A stretch of 64,000 bases of DNA from Brucella sp. BE17 (lineage in GTDB: Bacteria > Pseudomonadota > Alphaproteobacteria > Rhizobiales > Rhizobiaceae), in assembly GCF_039545455.1 (NCBI RefSeq), contig NZ_CP154467.1, forward strand, positions 1,721,001 to 1,785,000, written 5' to 3'. Made by a program: the position numbers and the translations under genes. Below the pieces are notes generated by a model. It was not told where the DNA came from. It saw only the letters and a list, made by a program, of their open reading frames with translations, and did no database searches. This document shows, one piece after another, positions 36,864 to 45,522 of this stretch (positions are counted from its first letter, which is position 1; every line of letters starts with the position of its first letter).

Positions 36864-36919
36864 GATCACTACATATCTAAACTCGTTGACTTGTCGCGGT
36901 CAACGGTTATTTAGTGATC
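36864..36919. promoter_or_regulatory. Nested inverted repeats in VOC/TetR divergent promoter
   Basis: The outer pair GATCACTA (36864-36871) and TAGTGATC (36912-36919) is perfect and encloses a second pair GTTGAC (36885-36890) and GTCAAC (36899-36904). They fill the 76 bp between the two start codons. The inner repeat is the likeliest TetR operator; the outer pair could be a second, looping or co-operative site. Confidence 0.5.
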
Positions 36920-36922
36920 GAT

Positions 36923-37522
36923 ATGAAACAGGAAGCGAATAAAGGTGGCCGCCCTCGCAGCTTCGATCGTGACGGTGCAATTGCGACAGCATTGCATCTC
37001 TTCTGGAGGCACGGTTACGAGGGAGTCTCGCTTGCCATGCTCACAGAAGCGATTGGTATAGCGCCTCCCAGTCTCTATGCCGCGTTCGGAAGCAAAACCG
37101 GGCTATATCGCGAGGCTCTGGATCGCTACTCGGCGATGACAGAATTCACGCTTTCCCGTAGTGAAGACGAAGCCCTGACCCTCGACGAAGCCCTTAGGCA
37201 TCTGTTCGATCAAGCCATCGAGAGAGTGACGGGGGAGCAGGGCGAACGCGGATGCATGGTTTCAATAGGATTGCTTTTCTGCCACCCAGATCACGTTCAA
37301 CTGTGCGACGAGCTTGCTACCCGCCGACACGATATGGCAGAACGCCTTGAGAATGACCTTCGGCATTGGCTGCCACCAGCTCGTTGCCGCGAGGCTGCGC
37401 GCTTCCTCTGCGCTGTTCTGCAAGGGATTGCCGTTCAGGCCAAGGACGGAGCGACCGCGCACGATCTTCGCGCCACGGCAGATATCGGGCGGGCGGCAGT
37501 TACGGCGATGATTGCGGCGTAA
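36923..37522 (+). CDS. TetR-family regulator
   Basis: 199 residues from ATG at 36923 (MKQEANKGGRPRSFDRDGAI); a GTG at 36914 is also in frame but lies in the repeat. HTH: AIATALHLFWRHGYEGVSLAMLTEAIGIAPPSLYAAFGSKTGLY. C-terminal domain of the type seen in many Rhizobiales regulators (GCMVSIGLLFCHPDHVQLCDELATRR). Divergent from the VOC gene. Confidence 0.9.
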   Translation: MKQEANKGGRPRSFDRDGAIATALHLFWRHGYEGVSLAMLTEAIGIAPPSLYAAFGSKTGLYREALDRYSAMTEFTLSRSEDEALTLDEALRHLFDQAIERVTGEQGERGCMVSIGLLFCHPDHVQLCDELATRRHDMAERLENDLRHWLPPARCREAARFLCAVLQGIAVQAKDGATAHDLRATADIGRAAVTAMIAA

Positions 37523-37681
37523 CCAACGATGAGGGGTGAGGATCTCGAGGCATTACGTCACGACGCGAACCGTCGTTATACGTGAGCTGTTTGGGCTCTT
37601 GTCCGCGATTGGCCGCTTTTCGATTTCCTAACGTCAGTGCCTACTTCTGCCACCTCGACAAACTTCGCAAAAGTGCTTCGC

Positions 37682-38443
37682 TTACTTGCCGCCGGTGACG
37701 TCGAGGAATGTACCGGTAATGAAGGAGGCCTCGTCGCTCGCCAGCCACACTATCGCGCGAGCGACTTCTTCCGGCTGCCCGCCTCTTCCCATGGGGATTG
37801 TGTCCTTGACCCTATCCACCCGTCCAGGCTCTCCGCCACTCGCATGCATCTCGGTGTAGATGTGGCCGGGACGAACGCAGCAGACGCGTATTCCTTCCCG
37901 CGCAACTTCCTTGGAGAAGCCGATGGTGAATGTTTCGAGGGCGCCCTTCGAGGCGGCGTAATCGACATATTCGTTTGGACTGCCGAGTCGGGCCGATGCA
38001 GACGAGATGTTGATTACGACGCCGCCCCTCCCGTTGGAGCGTGTGGACATCCGCTTGGCTGCCTGTTGGGCGCACAGCATCGGGCCGATCGCGTTGACCG
38101 CGAACATCCGTTGCATGCGCTCGAAGCTGATATTTTCCAGCCGTGATTGCTGCGCAATGATCCCCGCATTGTTGACCAGCACATCGATCCGGCCAAATTC
38201 CCGGTCGATCGTGGAGAAAAGCTGGGTGATCTGCTCGGGATCGGCACTGTCTGCCCGCACGGCCAAAGCCTTGCGCCCGGCGGCTTCCACATCGGCTGTG
38301 ACCGCATGAGCGGCGGCCTCATTGGAAACAAAAGTAATGACGACATCATAGCCTTTAGCCGCGGCAAGCCGCGCTGTCGCAGCACCCACGCCACGGCTTC
38401 CTCCAGTTATCAACATCAGGGGTGTCTGCGAAACGGTATTCAT
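37682..38443 (-). CDS. SDR-family oxidoreductase
   Basis: 253 residues, classical short-chain dehydrogenase/reductase. Cofactor motif TGGSRGVGAATARLAA at 13-28, NNAG at about 91-94, catalytic S-x12-Y-x3-K with ISSASARLGSPNEYVDYAASKGALE near 147-171. The residue pattern after the second strand (TFVSNEAAA) suggests NADP(H). Ends with DVTGGK, typical of glucose 1-dehydrogenase/FabG-like members. Same strand as the MFS gene upstream (35 bp from its stop), so both are probably one unit. Confidence 0.93.
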   Translation of the reverse strand: MNTVSQTPLMLITGGSRGVGAATARLAAAKGYDVVITFVSNEAAAHAVTADVEAAGRKALAVRADSADPEQITQLFSTIDREFGRIDVLVNNAGIIAQQSRLENISFERMQRMFAVNAIGPMLCAQQAAKRMSTRSNGRGGVVINISSASARLGSPNEYVDYAASKGALETFTIGFSKEVAREGIRVCCVRPGHIYTEMHASGGEPGRVDRVKDTIPMGRGGQPEEVARAIVWLASDEASFITGTFLDVTGGK

Positions 38444-38478
38444 TTTCTTGCCTTCCTTAGGTGATTGGGTGAGGACGG

Positions 38479-39666
38479 TCAGGAGCCGGCCGGTTTTTTG
38501 ATTCGGGCTGCGGACCTTCGCAGATGGGGTCCTAACGCCAGTACGAGTGGAATGATCAAGACAGCGGTGGCGGCCGCCGCAAGAACACCGATTGTCCGAC
38601 TGCTGTGATCAGCAATGGTGCCATATAAGATTGGGGCGAGGCCACCGGAGCCGATAACGCTCGTATAGAAGATCGCGAAAGCCCGACCTGTATCGCCGTC
38701 CGAAAGTTCAGGCACGGTGCCGTAGAGCACCGTCGATGTGCCGTTGAGAACAATGCCGAGCAGCGGCAGCAAGATGAGCGTCAAGGGAAGTGGCGTGAAC
38801 AGTGTCGCGAGAATCAGAGAGGCTGTCGTGGCCTCGGCTATCATCACGGTCCTTACGACGCCCAGCCTTTCTCCAAGGCCGCCGAATACTGCTTTCCCGA
38901 ACGCGCCACCCAAAAACAGTAGCGCAAGAGCGACACCGACCGTCGGTAGGCCACCACCGCGTGCCTGAACAAGAAAGGGAAGAAACAGCAGATACCCCAT
39001 GCGGGTTGCGGTATCGAAGCCGCCAATCACCGTCAGAATACGAAAGCCGCTGCGTTGATGGCTGATCGTGGCCTGCCGTCTACCTTCCGTGGAGGAGGAA
39101 ACGGTGGGAACCAGCCGAACCAAAGTAAAGATCAGAGCGATCCCGAGCATCGCCATCAATCCGACCACTGGTTGCCAGGTCAGAACCGTCAGCAGCAGCG
39201 CAGTGGACGCTGGCAACACGGCCTTGCCCAGATCGCCCGCGAAATTATAGATACCGAGAGGGCGTCGCGCGGCATCCCCATAGCTTTCGGCGACAAGCAT
39301 GGAAGCACGCGGATGCTGAATGCTCGACCCAATACCGGCCACGACGAGGCCGACGCAAAGTCCCGCCAGTCCCAATGGCAGAGCCATGATCACCAGGCCG
39401 GCTGCTGCGATAGCTGTCGAGAGGACTAGCGCGGCGCGCGGTGACCAGCGGCGAAGAAGCCGATCGGCAGGCAGTTGAAGACCGCCCATGGTCGCGTAAT
39501 AAAGGGCACGCATAACGGCAAGTGCCGCATAGGAAAGCCCGAACTGCGCCTGCCATATCGGCATGAAGGCATAGAGGGCGTCCGTGTAACCATCATGCAG
39601 GGCATGTGTGAGACTGGCTCCGACAAGGCTACGCTTTTGAGTGTTCCATCGACTGCTGCGGCTCAT
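38479..39666 (-). CDS. MFS transporter (Fsr-like)
   Basis: 395 residues from ATG at 39666 (MSRSSRWNTQKRSLVGASLTHALHDGYTDALYAF). Twelve hydrophobic segments can be counted; the N-terminal LTHALHDGYTDALYAFMPIWQAQFGLSY resembles the fosmidomycin-resistance (Fsr) branch. Likely a proton-driven exporter of a small molecule. Divergent from a LysR-type regulator and co-directional with the SDR gene. Confidence 0.9.
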   Translation of the reverse strand: MSRSSRWNTQKRSLVGASLTHALHDGYTDALYAFMPIWQAQFGLSYAALAVMRALYYATMGGLQLPADRLLRRWSPRAALVLSTAIAAAGLVIMALPLGLAGLCVGLVVAGIGSSIQHPRASMLVAESYGDAARRPLGIYNFAGDLGKAVLPASTALLLTVLTWQPVVGLMAMLGIALIFTLVRLVPTVSSSTEGRRQATISHQRSGFRILTVIGGFDTATRMGYLLFLPFLVQARGGGLPTVGVALALLFLGGAFGKAVFGGLGERLGVVRTVMIAEATTASLILATLFTPLPLTLILLPLLGIVLNGTSTVLYGTVPELSDGDTGRAFAIFYTSVIGSGGLAPILYGTIADHSSRTIGVLAAAATAVLIIPLVLALGPHLRRSAARIKKPAGS

Positions 39667-39802
39667 CTCTAAGTATTCTGCCCAGAATGCTGTTTGCCTT
39701 GCCACGTCTGGCTATGTCCTCATTCGACGGTATACGTGTGAGCTTTCATCGACTAGTATGATTTTTCTCACGAATATCGTTCGCTTTTCTCACGGATACA
39801 GG

Positions 39803-40732
39803 ATGCGCCGTCTTCCGCCCTTGAACGCCCTGCGTATATTCGAAGTCGCTGCCCGGACGGGGAGCTATGCCGAGGCTGGAGCTGAACTCGGCCTCACCCA
39901 TGGCGCAGTGAGCCGACAGATCGCCGCATTGGAAGGCTGGCTGGGTCAGAAGCTGTTCGTGCGGGAAGGACGCCGGATGGTCGCAACACCAACGGCGAAA
40001 ATCTTCGCCGCGGAGGTCGGCCTATCATTCAGTCGCTTGGCTGTAGCAGCAGAGGCCTGTGGGCGCCCGAACGCGCGCCGCATCCTGCGCGTCAGCGCCC
40101 CAACCAGCCTGGCGATGCGCTGGCTCATCCCTCGGCTTGGGAGCTACAACGCCAATCACCCGCAGGTCGAAGTCGTCGTTACGACCGTGTCCTGTGTTCA
40201 GGAAGAATTGCGCGGCGGCGTGGATCTCTCGATCCGGCGCGGTGTGGTTAGGGAAGATATATGGCCCCAGCACCATGTCGTTCCGCTGCTCGACGACGTG
40301 GATACGTTGATCATGAGCCCCGCGTTATTTGCTGAGCGCCCGATCCTCAAGCCCATGGACATTGAGGTGCATACGCTGCTTGCCAGCGAAACGCGTCCCG
40401 GCGACTGGATGAACTGGCTTGAAGCCGCGGGCCTCCAGCATCTGACCGGATTGCCTCGACAGACATTTGACCACTTCTTCGTGGCGCGCCAGGCGGTGGA
40501 AGACGGGCTTGGTATCGGGATCGGTCCGCTTCCCATGCTGGATATCGACATTGCCAGCGGAAGATTGATGACTCCGCTTCCCGACATCCGGGTGCCGAGG
40601 ACCGGCTATGTCGCTGTCATCCCCCGTCAGGCCGATTCTGGAAATCTGGTTCGCGGCTTTGTTGACTGGCTACTCGACGAAGCGCGCGGTGAAAACATTC
40701 GCGACGGAGACAGTTGTCAAGCAGCGGAATAG
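39803..40732 (+). CDS. LysR-family regulator (GcvA-like)
   Basis: 309 residues from ATG at 39803, preceded by an AGG; the frame is open a further 54 codons upstream but those residues are not LysR-like and overlap the MFS start. HTH: LNALRIFEVAARTGSYAEAGAELGLTHGAVSRQIAALEGWLGQKLFVREGRRMV. Effector domain with FDHFFVARQAVEDGLGIGIGPLPMLD. Likely regulates the divergent MFS-SDR pair. Its stop is only 6 bp from the convergent relaxase stop, marking the right border of the cargo. Confidence 0.92.
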   Translation: MRRLPPLNALRIFEVAARTGSYAEAGAELGLTHGAVSRQIAALEGWLGQKLFVREGRRMVATPTAKIFAAEVGLSFSRLAVAAEACGRPNARRILRVSAPTSLAMRWLIPRLGSYNANHPQVEVVVTTVSCVQEELRGGVDLSIRRGVVREDIWPQHHVVPLLDDVDTLIMSPALFAERPILKPMDIEVHTLLASETRPGDWMNWLEAAGLQHLTGLPRQTFDHFFVARQAVEDGLGIGIGPLPMLDIDIASGRLMTPLPDIRVPRTGYVAVIPRQADSGNLVRGFVDWLLDEARGENIRDGDSCQAAE

Positions 40733-40738
40733 CAGTGC

Positions 40739-42811
40739 CTACAAACCCAGCCCCAGCTGCCGCCCCAACTGCCACGACACCGATCCGCCCTGCACGACGC
40801 CCGCGACTTGGCGGCCGAGTTGAGGGTCGATGACCGACCGCCATGGAACAAGCGTGAACTCGTGGGATTTTTCAACGATGGCGAACTTTCCGCTCGATAG
40901 CTGGACCGTCCCCGTGAACTTGCCGCTGATCTTCTCGCCGTCCGCCGTCGCCCGGAACGGCAATCCCTTGCTTCCGGCCATTTCCGCACCGACGCGGGCC
41001 ACCTCGCGCTCGCGCAGCGTGGCGAGAAGGTTGCGCCGGTAGAAGATACGGCCATTCTGCTGGCGGGTGGCGTCGCCCTGTTCGATATGATGGTCGCGGC
41101 GCTGATCCATGGCCTCGCGCACCTGCTGGCCGAATCCGGCCGGAGCGAGATCCGATGCGTCGTTGGCGAGCATCCGCCGGTCGAGCCAGGTCGCGCCGTC
41201 CGCCCCGATTTGTTTCTCCAGATCGAAGGCCGAGAGGACACGGATGCTGGCCTGACGGTTGCGGCCGGCATCATAGGCTACGGCGCGGCTCTCGAAGTCT
41301 TCAGGGATACGCCATTGGTCGGCGTCGATCCGCTCGGCGATGCCGACGCGGCGTAGCGCCTCCAGTCGGCGCTCATGGGCATCGACATAGCCCTTATAGT
41401 CGCCGCCCGGAATGCGGCCCTCGAACTTCGCCTGTTCGAGGTGGCGGCTGGGTCGATAGATACCATTCTCCGAGATCGCAGCGATGGTGCGATCAGAGGG
41501 ACGTTGCCCCGTGTCGGCGGGACCGACTTCGACGATGCTGCCGATCCGCGCATCCTCGACGCGGGCCGGGTCGATCCCCGGAACATGATGCGTCCGGCCG
41601 TCGATCCCGTCCACCACGAGCGTCAGGTTCTCACCCATCTCGTCGGTCAGATACTTGTCAACGACGCGGCCGACGATAGGTGCCGCCGGTGCTGCATCGT
41701 GAATCTGGAAGGTCATCGGGTCACGCTCCAGGCCGTCGGCCTTCAGCGCCTTGTGCATGTTGCGGATGATGTCGCCGCGCTCGCCGAGTTCGCGCAGCGC
41801 TGGTTCCATCTTCGCGCCAAGCTCCCAGACGCCGGGCCCATGCTCCGTGGCCAGCCCCATCTTCTCCAGCTTGACGAGGCGGCGCAGGCGCAGGGTTCGG
41901 CTGAACTGGCGGCGCGGATCGTCGGGTTCATGGCGCAGGTCGAGGAACCGTTCCTCAGCCTCCTCGGCCATGGCACGGTCGATGCGTGTGAAGCGGTCCT
42001 GATCGATTTCGGCGGACAGTTTGCGGCTCTGCTCGATCTCGGTCACCGGGCCGAGTTCCAGAATGGTCAGTTCGCTCGCCCGCTCGCGAATGCCATTGGC
42101 GAGATAGTCGCCATTGATGACCAGGTTTTCGCCCAGCTCGTCCTTCCCCCGGACGATGACATGCACATGGGGATGGCCGGTGTTGTAATGATTGACGGCG
42201 ACCCAATCGAGCTTCGTACCAAGGTCGGCCTCGACGCGGCTCATCAGATCGCGGGTGTGCTCGGTGAGATCTGAAAGATCGGCGGCATCTTCGGGCGAAA
42301 CGATGAAGCGAAACTGGTGGCGATCATCCTTGCCGCGATCGAGGAAGGCATCTCCATCGGCGCGGTCCTCGGTGGCGGAATAAAGCTGACCGCGCTCGCC
42401 ATCGCGCGAGGTTCCGTCTCGCTGGATATAGCGCAGATGGGCAGCCCCTTTGCCGTTCTTCCCCGCGCTCTGGACATAACGGGTTTTGACGACGACGCGG
42501 CGCATTCCAGATGTACTGTGACGCCAACCGCCCGACAGGGTTCGGGCGCGGACGAAGGCCGCACCCCGGCCGCGCTTCACGCCCGGACCTTTGCCAGCCC
42601 GCGACGTCTTTCCGCCCTTTCCGGCCGAACCAGATGGAGGCGACGAGGACGTCCGAGATGCTAATGATGATGATCTGCCGGAACTGTTGCTATGCTGACG
42701 CGCCAGTTTCTTCGCCTGCGTCAGAAAGCTCTTCGCCTTGCCCGCTTTCGGCACGTCGGATTTGATCCGACCTGGCCTGGGGCGAAAGGGGTTCTCGTCG
42801 TCGGTGCTCAT
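40739..42811 (-). CDS. rlxS: Relaxase RlxS (MOBP-type, DUF3363)
   Basis: 690 residues. An about 100-residue Ser/Arg-rich N-terminus precedes the relaxase domain. Candidate catalytic Tyr128 in HLRYIQRDG; metal-binding histidines H208, H213, H215 and H217 in NHYNTGHPHVHVIVRG; C-terminal DUF3363 region. Cuts one strand at oriT, stays bound to the 5' end and pilots it through TraG. The 313-bp spacer upstream contains the predicted oriT. Full length. Similar to RlxS of the Mesorhizobium symbiosis ICE. Confidence 0.92.
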   Translation of the reverse strand: MSTDDENPFRPRPGRIKSDVPKAGKAKSFLTQAKKLARQHSNSSGRSSSLASRTSSSPPSGSAGKGGKTSRAGKGPGVKRGRGAAFVRARTLSGGWRHSTSGMRRVVVKTRYVQSAGKNGKGAAHLRYIQRDGTSRDGERGQLYSATEDRADGDAFLDRGKDDRHQFRFIVSPEDAADLSDLTEHTRDLMSRVEADLGTKLDWVAVNHYNTGHPHVHVIVRGKDELGENLVINGDYLANGIRERASELTILELGPVTEIEQSRKLSAEIDQDRFTRIDRAMAEEAEERFLDLRHEPDDPRRQFSRTLRLRRLVKLEKMGLATEHGPGVWELGAKMEPALRELGERGDIIRNMHKALKADGLERDPMTFQIHDAAPAAPIVGRVVDKYLTDEMGENLTLVVDGIDGRTHHVPGIDPARVEDARIGSIVEVGPADTGQRPSDRTIAAISENGIYRPSRHLEQAKFEGRIPGGDYKGYVDAHERRLEALRRVGIAERIDADQWRIPEDFESRAVAYDAGRNRQASIRVLSAFDLEKQIGADGATWLDRRMLANDASDLAPAGFGQQVREAMDQRRDHHIEQGDATRQQNGRIFYRRNLLATLREREVARVGAEMAGSKGLPFRATADGEKISGKFTGTVQLSSGKFAIVEKSHEFTLVPWRSVIDPQLGRQVAGVVQGGSVSWQLGRQLGLGL

Positions 42812-43124
42812 GAGCGTATTCCATGTCGTTTAGGCACGCAAACGGCAGATATTCGGCTATAGTGCCGGTCAAAGCCCAGTAAAGCCAAGGCTTTGCACCA
42901 GATCGCGGCACCCGAGGCCCAAAAGCAGGGTGCCGCGCGCCGCGCCCCAAAACAGTGTGCAGACAAGGGCTTGCCCAGAAACCGACCCGACTGGGTGCCG
43001 GTTTCCTTTATCTTGCCCTCCGCCTTCGCTGCCCTTTTTGCCCTTCCTGCCGGGAATACAGCCAGGCGACCCCTTGCCTGACTGCACACCGGAAGCGAAC
43101 CGAAACAACGTGGAGAGGCCATGC
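42812..43124 (+). other. oriT: Candidate origin of transfer (oriT)
   Basis: Non-coding spacer directly upstream of rlxS. It holds the sequence TATCTTGCCC (43009-43018), differing by one base from the RP4/Ti nick region TATCCTGCCC; the nick would fall after G43015. A long hairpin lies 10 nt before the nick: GAAACCGACCC (42978-42988), loop GACT, GGGT, a 2-nt bulge, CGGTTTC (to 43005). This mirrors the RP4 oriT layout of an inverted repeat followed by nic. Further inverted repeats: GCGGCACCC/GGGTGCCGC (42905-42913 and 42928-42936) and AAAGCC/GGCTTT (42881-42894). Confidence 0.7.
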
Positions 43125-43835
43125 TCATGGCGCATCTCCGTTGCTCGCATGGGCCACGAATATGCCGTCGTCCTGCGGCTCCTGATCGACGGAAACGCGC
43201 ATAGGAACGGTTGCACGGACATCGTTCGACGGCTGATTGGCCGCCGCCGAATTGCCGCTGGATTGCGCAACAAAAAGCGGAGCTTCGCGCCAATCCGGCG
43301 GTGGCGGCGGCACGAACGCCGGCACATCAGACGCAGTCGCAAGCCCAAGAACAGGTGCGAGCGTGGCGACATATGCGCGTGTTTCTGCGGGCAAAGCGCG
43401 GCCTGTCGCCAGATGCTCATCATAGCGACTCGGACCGGCATTGTAGGCGGCGAGCATGGCCGCGACATTGCCATAGCGGTCCCACATCTCCCGCAGATAC
43501 GCCGTACCTGCGAGGATGTTGTCGCGTGGATCGTAAGGATCACGCCCGAGACCATGGCGGCTGCGCAGGCCCGCCCAGGTGTCGGGCATGACCTGCATCA
43601 GTCCCATTGCACCCGCCGATGAGATGGCGCGCACATCTCCCGCGCTTTCCACACGAAGCACGGCCCGAATCCAGTGCTCAGGAACACCGAAACGCTGTGA
43701 CGCCTCTGCAATGAAAGCAGCTTGGGGATGCGCTGCGACAGGCGCGGTTTGCGGCGGTGCCTGCGCAATGGCTGGCGTCAATCCACTGCCAGCCGACAGC
43801 AGGGCCGTGAAGAGAAGAAGGGCTCGGGATCGCAT
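43125..43835 (-). CDS. Periplasmic lytic transglycosylase (VirB1-like)
   Basis: 236 residues from ATG at 43835. Signal peptide ends LTPAIAQA near residue 26. SLT domain: catalytic E63 in AVLRVESAGDVRAISSAGAMGLMQVMPDTW, then DPRDNILAGTAYLREMWDRYGNVAAMLAAYNAGPSRYD. The C-terminus is proline-rich and disordered. It opens the peptidoglycan locally for assembly of the conjugation channel. Follows the DUF736 gene by 4 bp. Confidence 0.92.
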   Translation of the reverse strand: MRSRALLLFTALLSAGSGLTPAIAQAPPQTAPVAAHPQAAFIAEASQRFGVPEHWIRAVLRVESAGDVRAISSAGAMGLMQVMPDTWAGLRSRHGLGRDPYDPRDNILAGTAYLREMWDRYGNVAAMLAAYNAGPSRYDEHLATGRALPAETRAYVATLAPVLGLATASDVPAFVPPPPPDWREAPLFVAQSSGNSAAANQPSNDVRATVPMRVSVDQEPQDDGIFVAHASNGDAP

Positions 43836-43839
43836 GATC

Positions 43840-44175
43840 TCAGTCCCGATCTTCGCGGGGGCGCGGGCGGCTCCAGTGCAGCGACCATGACGAGCCTGCA
43901 TCGTCGTCGCGAAACAGGTTGGCGCGGATCGGCTGCGGCAAGGCGGGATCGTCAAGCAGCAACGAGAAATATTCGCCAGCCTTTTCGCCGGTGCGTTTCC
44001 ATGCAGCGCCGACCTCGGGGCCGTCATCAGCACCGTGATGGACACGGTAGTCTGGCGCATTTTCGGCGTCCGAATGCTCGGCTGGTAGGATGGTAAGCTC
44101 ACGGAAGAGCGTGAGCGTGTGAAGTCGCCCGGAAAAGCCCGTTTCATCGCGCGTGAACAATCCGATCTGTGGCAT
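43840..44175 (-). CDS. DUF736 family protein (first copy)
   Basis: 111 residues from ATG at 44175 (MPQIGLFTRDETGFSGRLHTL), with family segments GAAWKRTGEKAGEYFSLLLDDPALPQPIRANLFRDDD. DUF736 proteins are small, conserved companions of ICE and plasmid transfer genes; function unknown. A second, only distantly similar copy lies at 49.5 kb. It sits between traF and the transglycosylase gene. Confidence 0.85.
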   Translation of the reverse strand: MPQIGLFTRDETGFSGRLHTLTLFRELTILPAEHSDAENAPDYRVHHGADDGPEVGAAWKRTGEKAGEYFSLLLDDPALPQPIRANLFRDDDAGSSWSLHWSRPRPREDRD

Positions 44176-44210
44176 GAAAAATCTCCTATCGTTGAGGGTT
44201 CGGCGTGGGT

Positions 44211-44756
44211 TCAATGCGTGGCCGCCCGCCATTCGTAGCGACCATCGCCTTCCTCATCGGTCCAGAGCGGGAGCGCCCGGCCGATGACGGAACTGGCGGG
44301 AACAGGTCCGAAGTAACGGCCATCGAGGCTGTCCCGGATTTCCCAATTCATGAGGAAGAGTTCACCGTCGCCGATGATGCGGCAGCCCTGCCAGACCGGC
44401 AGATCCCGGCCCATGCGGTCGCGCGCCAGCGCGTCGCCCATCTCGACATGATCAACAGTAATGATCGCACCGCTGCGGCAGACGCGCTGTCCCGGCAGGC
44501 CGAGGACGCGCTTCAGCAGCGGCATGCCGCGTCCGATATAGCCACGCTCTACCATGAACCGCTCCAGCGGCTCAGACGGCATGATGGCGACCAGTTCGGG
44601 AGCTTCAAGCGCATCGGCGGGAGCAACCGTGTAGAAGCCGATGGGCGCGCTGGCAGTCGCATTCCAGATCAGTCGGGTTGGCAGATCGGCAACCGCCGTG
44701 GCGACAAGCGTGCCGACCGCCAGGATGGACACGCCGAGGATATGACGGCGGCTCAT
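44211..44756 (-). CDS. traF: TraF-like S26 conjugal signal peptidase
   Basis: 181 residues from ATG at 44756 (overlaps the DUF2840 stop). N-terminal membrane segment, then the peptidase box with probable nucleophile Ser36 (NATASAPIGFYTV) and general-base Lys82 (LLKRVLGLPGQRV), and the C-terminal GDGELFLMNWEIRDSLDGRYFGPVPASSVIGRALPLW. In RP4, TraF cleaves and cyclises the TrbC pilin; the same role is likely for the TrbC encoded at 21.4 kb. Confidence 0.92.
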   Translation of the reverse strand: MSRRHILGVSILAVGTLVATAVADLPTRLIWNATASAPIGFYTVAPADALEAPELVAIMPSEPLERFMVERGYIGRGMPLLKRVLGLPGQRVCRSGAIITVDHVEMGDALARDRMGRDLPVWQGCRIIGDGELFLMNWEIRDSLDGRYFGPVPASSVIGRALPLWTDEEGDGRYEWRAATH

Positions 44757-45271
44757 GGTGCGATCCTCCGGCGCCTGATCCACGCGGCATGGCGCTCCGG
44801 GGTGTAGGGATTGGGCTCCTGACCGGCGCTCAAACGGTTGTGGACGTGCCGCCAATGGTCCGGCGCAACATCGGCCGGATCGACGCCAAGCGCGTCCACG
44901 GCGTCGATCAGGGCCAGCACCCGCTGGACCTTCGGCCAGCCCTCGATACGCAGCAGGATCTCGCCGCCAGGACGAACGAAGGGCACGGTCTGGTACGGTT
45001 CGCCGCGACCAACGGCGCGCAGGATGTCGAGCCGCGAGACAATGGTGCCGTAATCGTTGGAGGCCCAGCGAATGAAAGCGAAGATGCTGTCGGGCGCAAA
45101 ACCGACTAGGCTGCGACGGCGGTCGATGATCTGCTCAAAGCTCTTGCGACCAAAGCTTATCCAGCGCTCGACCTTCTTCTTCTGAAAGGTCAGTTCGACC
45201 AATGTTGTGAACGGTGCAGGCCCGTCTGCCAGCGGATGTTCATGCGCTGCACGCACGGTTTTGCCGGTCAT
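44753..45271 (-). CDS. DUF2840 family protein
   Basis: 172 residues (TLVELTFQKKKVERWISFGRKSFEQIIDRRRSLVGFAPDSIFAFIRWASNDYGTIVSRLDILRAVGRGEPYQTVPFVRPGGEILLRIEGWPKVQRVL). Conserved in this ICE family between the RHH/parA genes and traF. No catalytic motif is evident; function unknown. Start and stop overlap both neighbours by 4 bp. Confidence 0.85.
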   Translation of the reverse strand: MTGKTVRAAHEHPLADGPAPFTTLVELTFQKKKVERWISFGRKSFEQIIDRRRSLVGFAPDSIFAFIRWASNDYGTIVSRLDILRAVGRGEPYQTVPFVRPGGEILLRIEGWPKVQRVLALIDAVDALGVDPADVAPDHWRHVHNRLSAGQEPNPYTPERHAAWIRRRRIAP

Positions 45272-45522
45272 GGCTGGTCTCCTTCGGTGGGTGGAAACTC
45301 GCGGACTAGCAGCTCGCGCAGCATCACGGCGACGGTGACGCCACGCCGGAAAGCGGCAACCTTGATGCGCCCGCGCAGTTCGGGCGTGATGTCGATGGTC
45401 AGACGGGCGGTGTACGCCTCCGTAGCCGTCAGGCCAGTTGGCGGCGCATCGGCGGCTCTGACCCAGCTATCGGGATTGCCCGGACGCGATGCGAAGCCGG
45501 ATTTGACGGGCGGACGTGTCAT
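45268..45522 (-). CDS. Ribbon-helix-helix partition/regulatory protein
   Basis: 84 residues with a C-terminal RHH fold (YTARLTIDITPELRGRIKVAAFRRGVTVAVMLRELLVREFP). It is the gene directly after parA, overlapping by 4 bp, so it most likely acts as the ParB-like centromere-binding partner. Centromere repeats are not identified. Confidence 0.82.
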   Translation of the reverse strand: MTRPPVKSGFASRPGNPDSWVRAADAPPTGLTATEAYTARLTIDITPELRGRIKVAAFRRGVTVAVMLRELLVREFPPTEGDQP

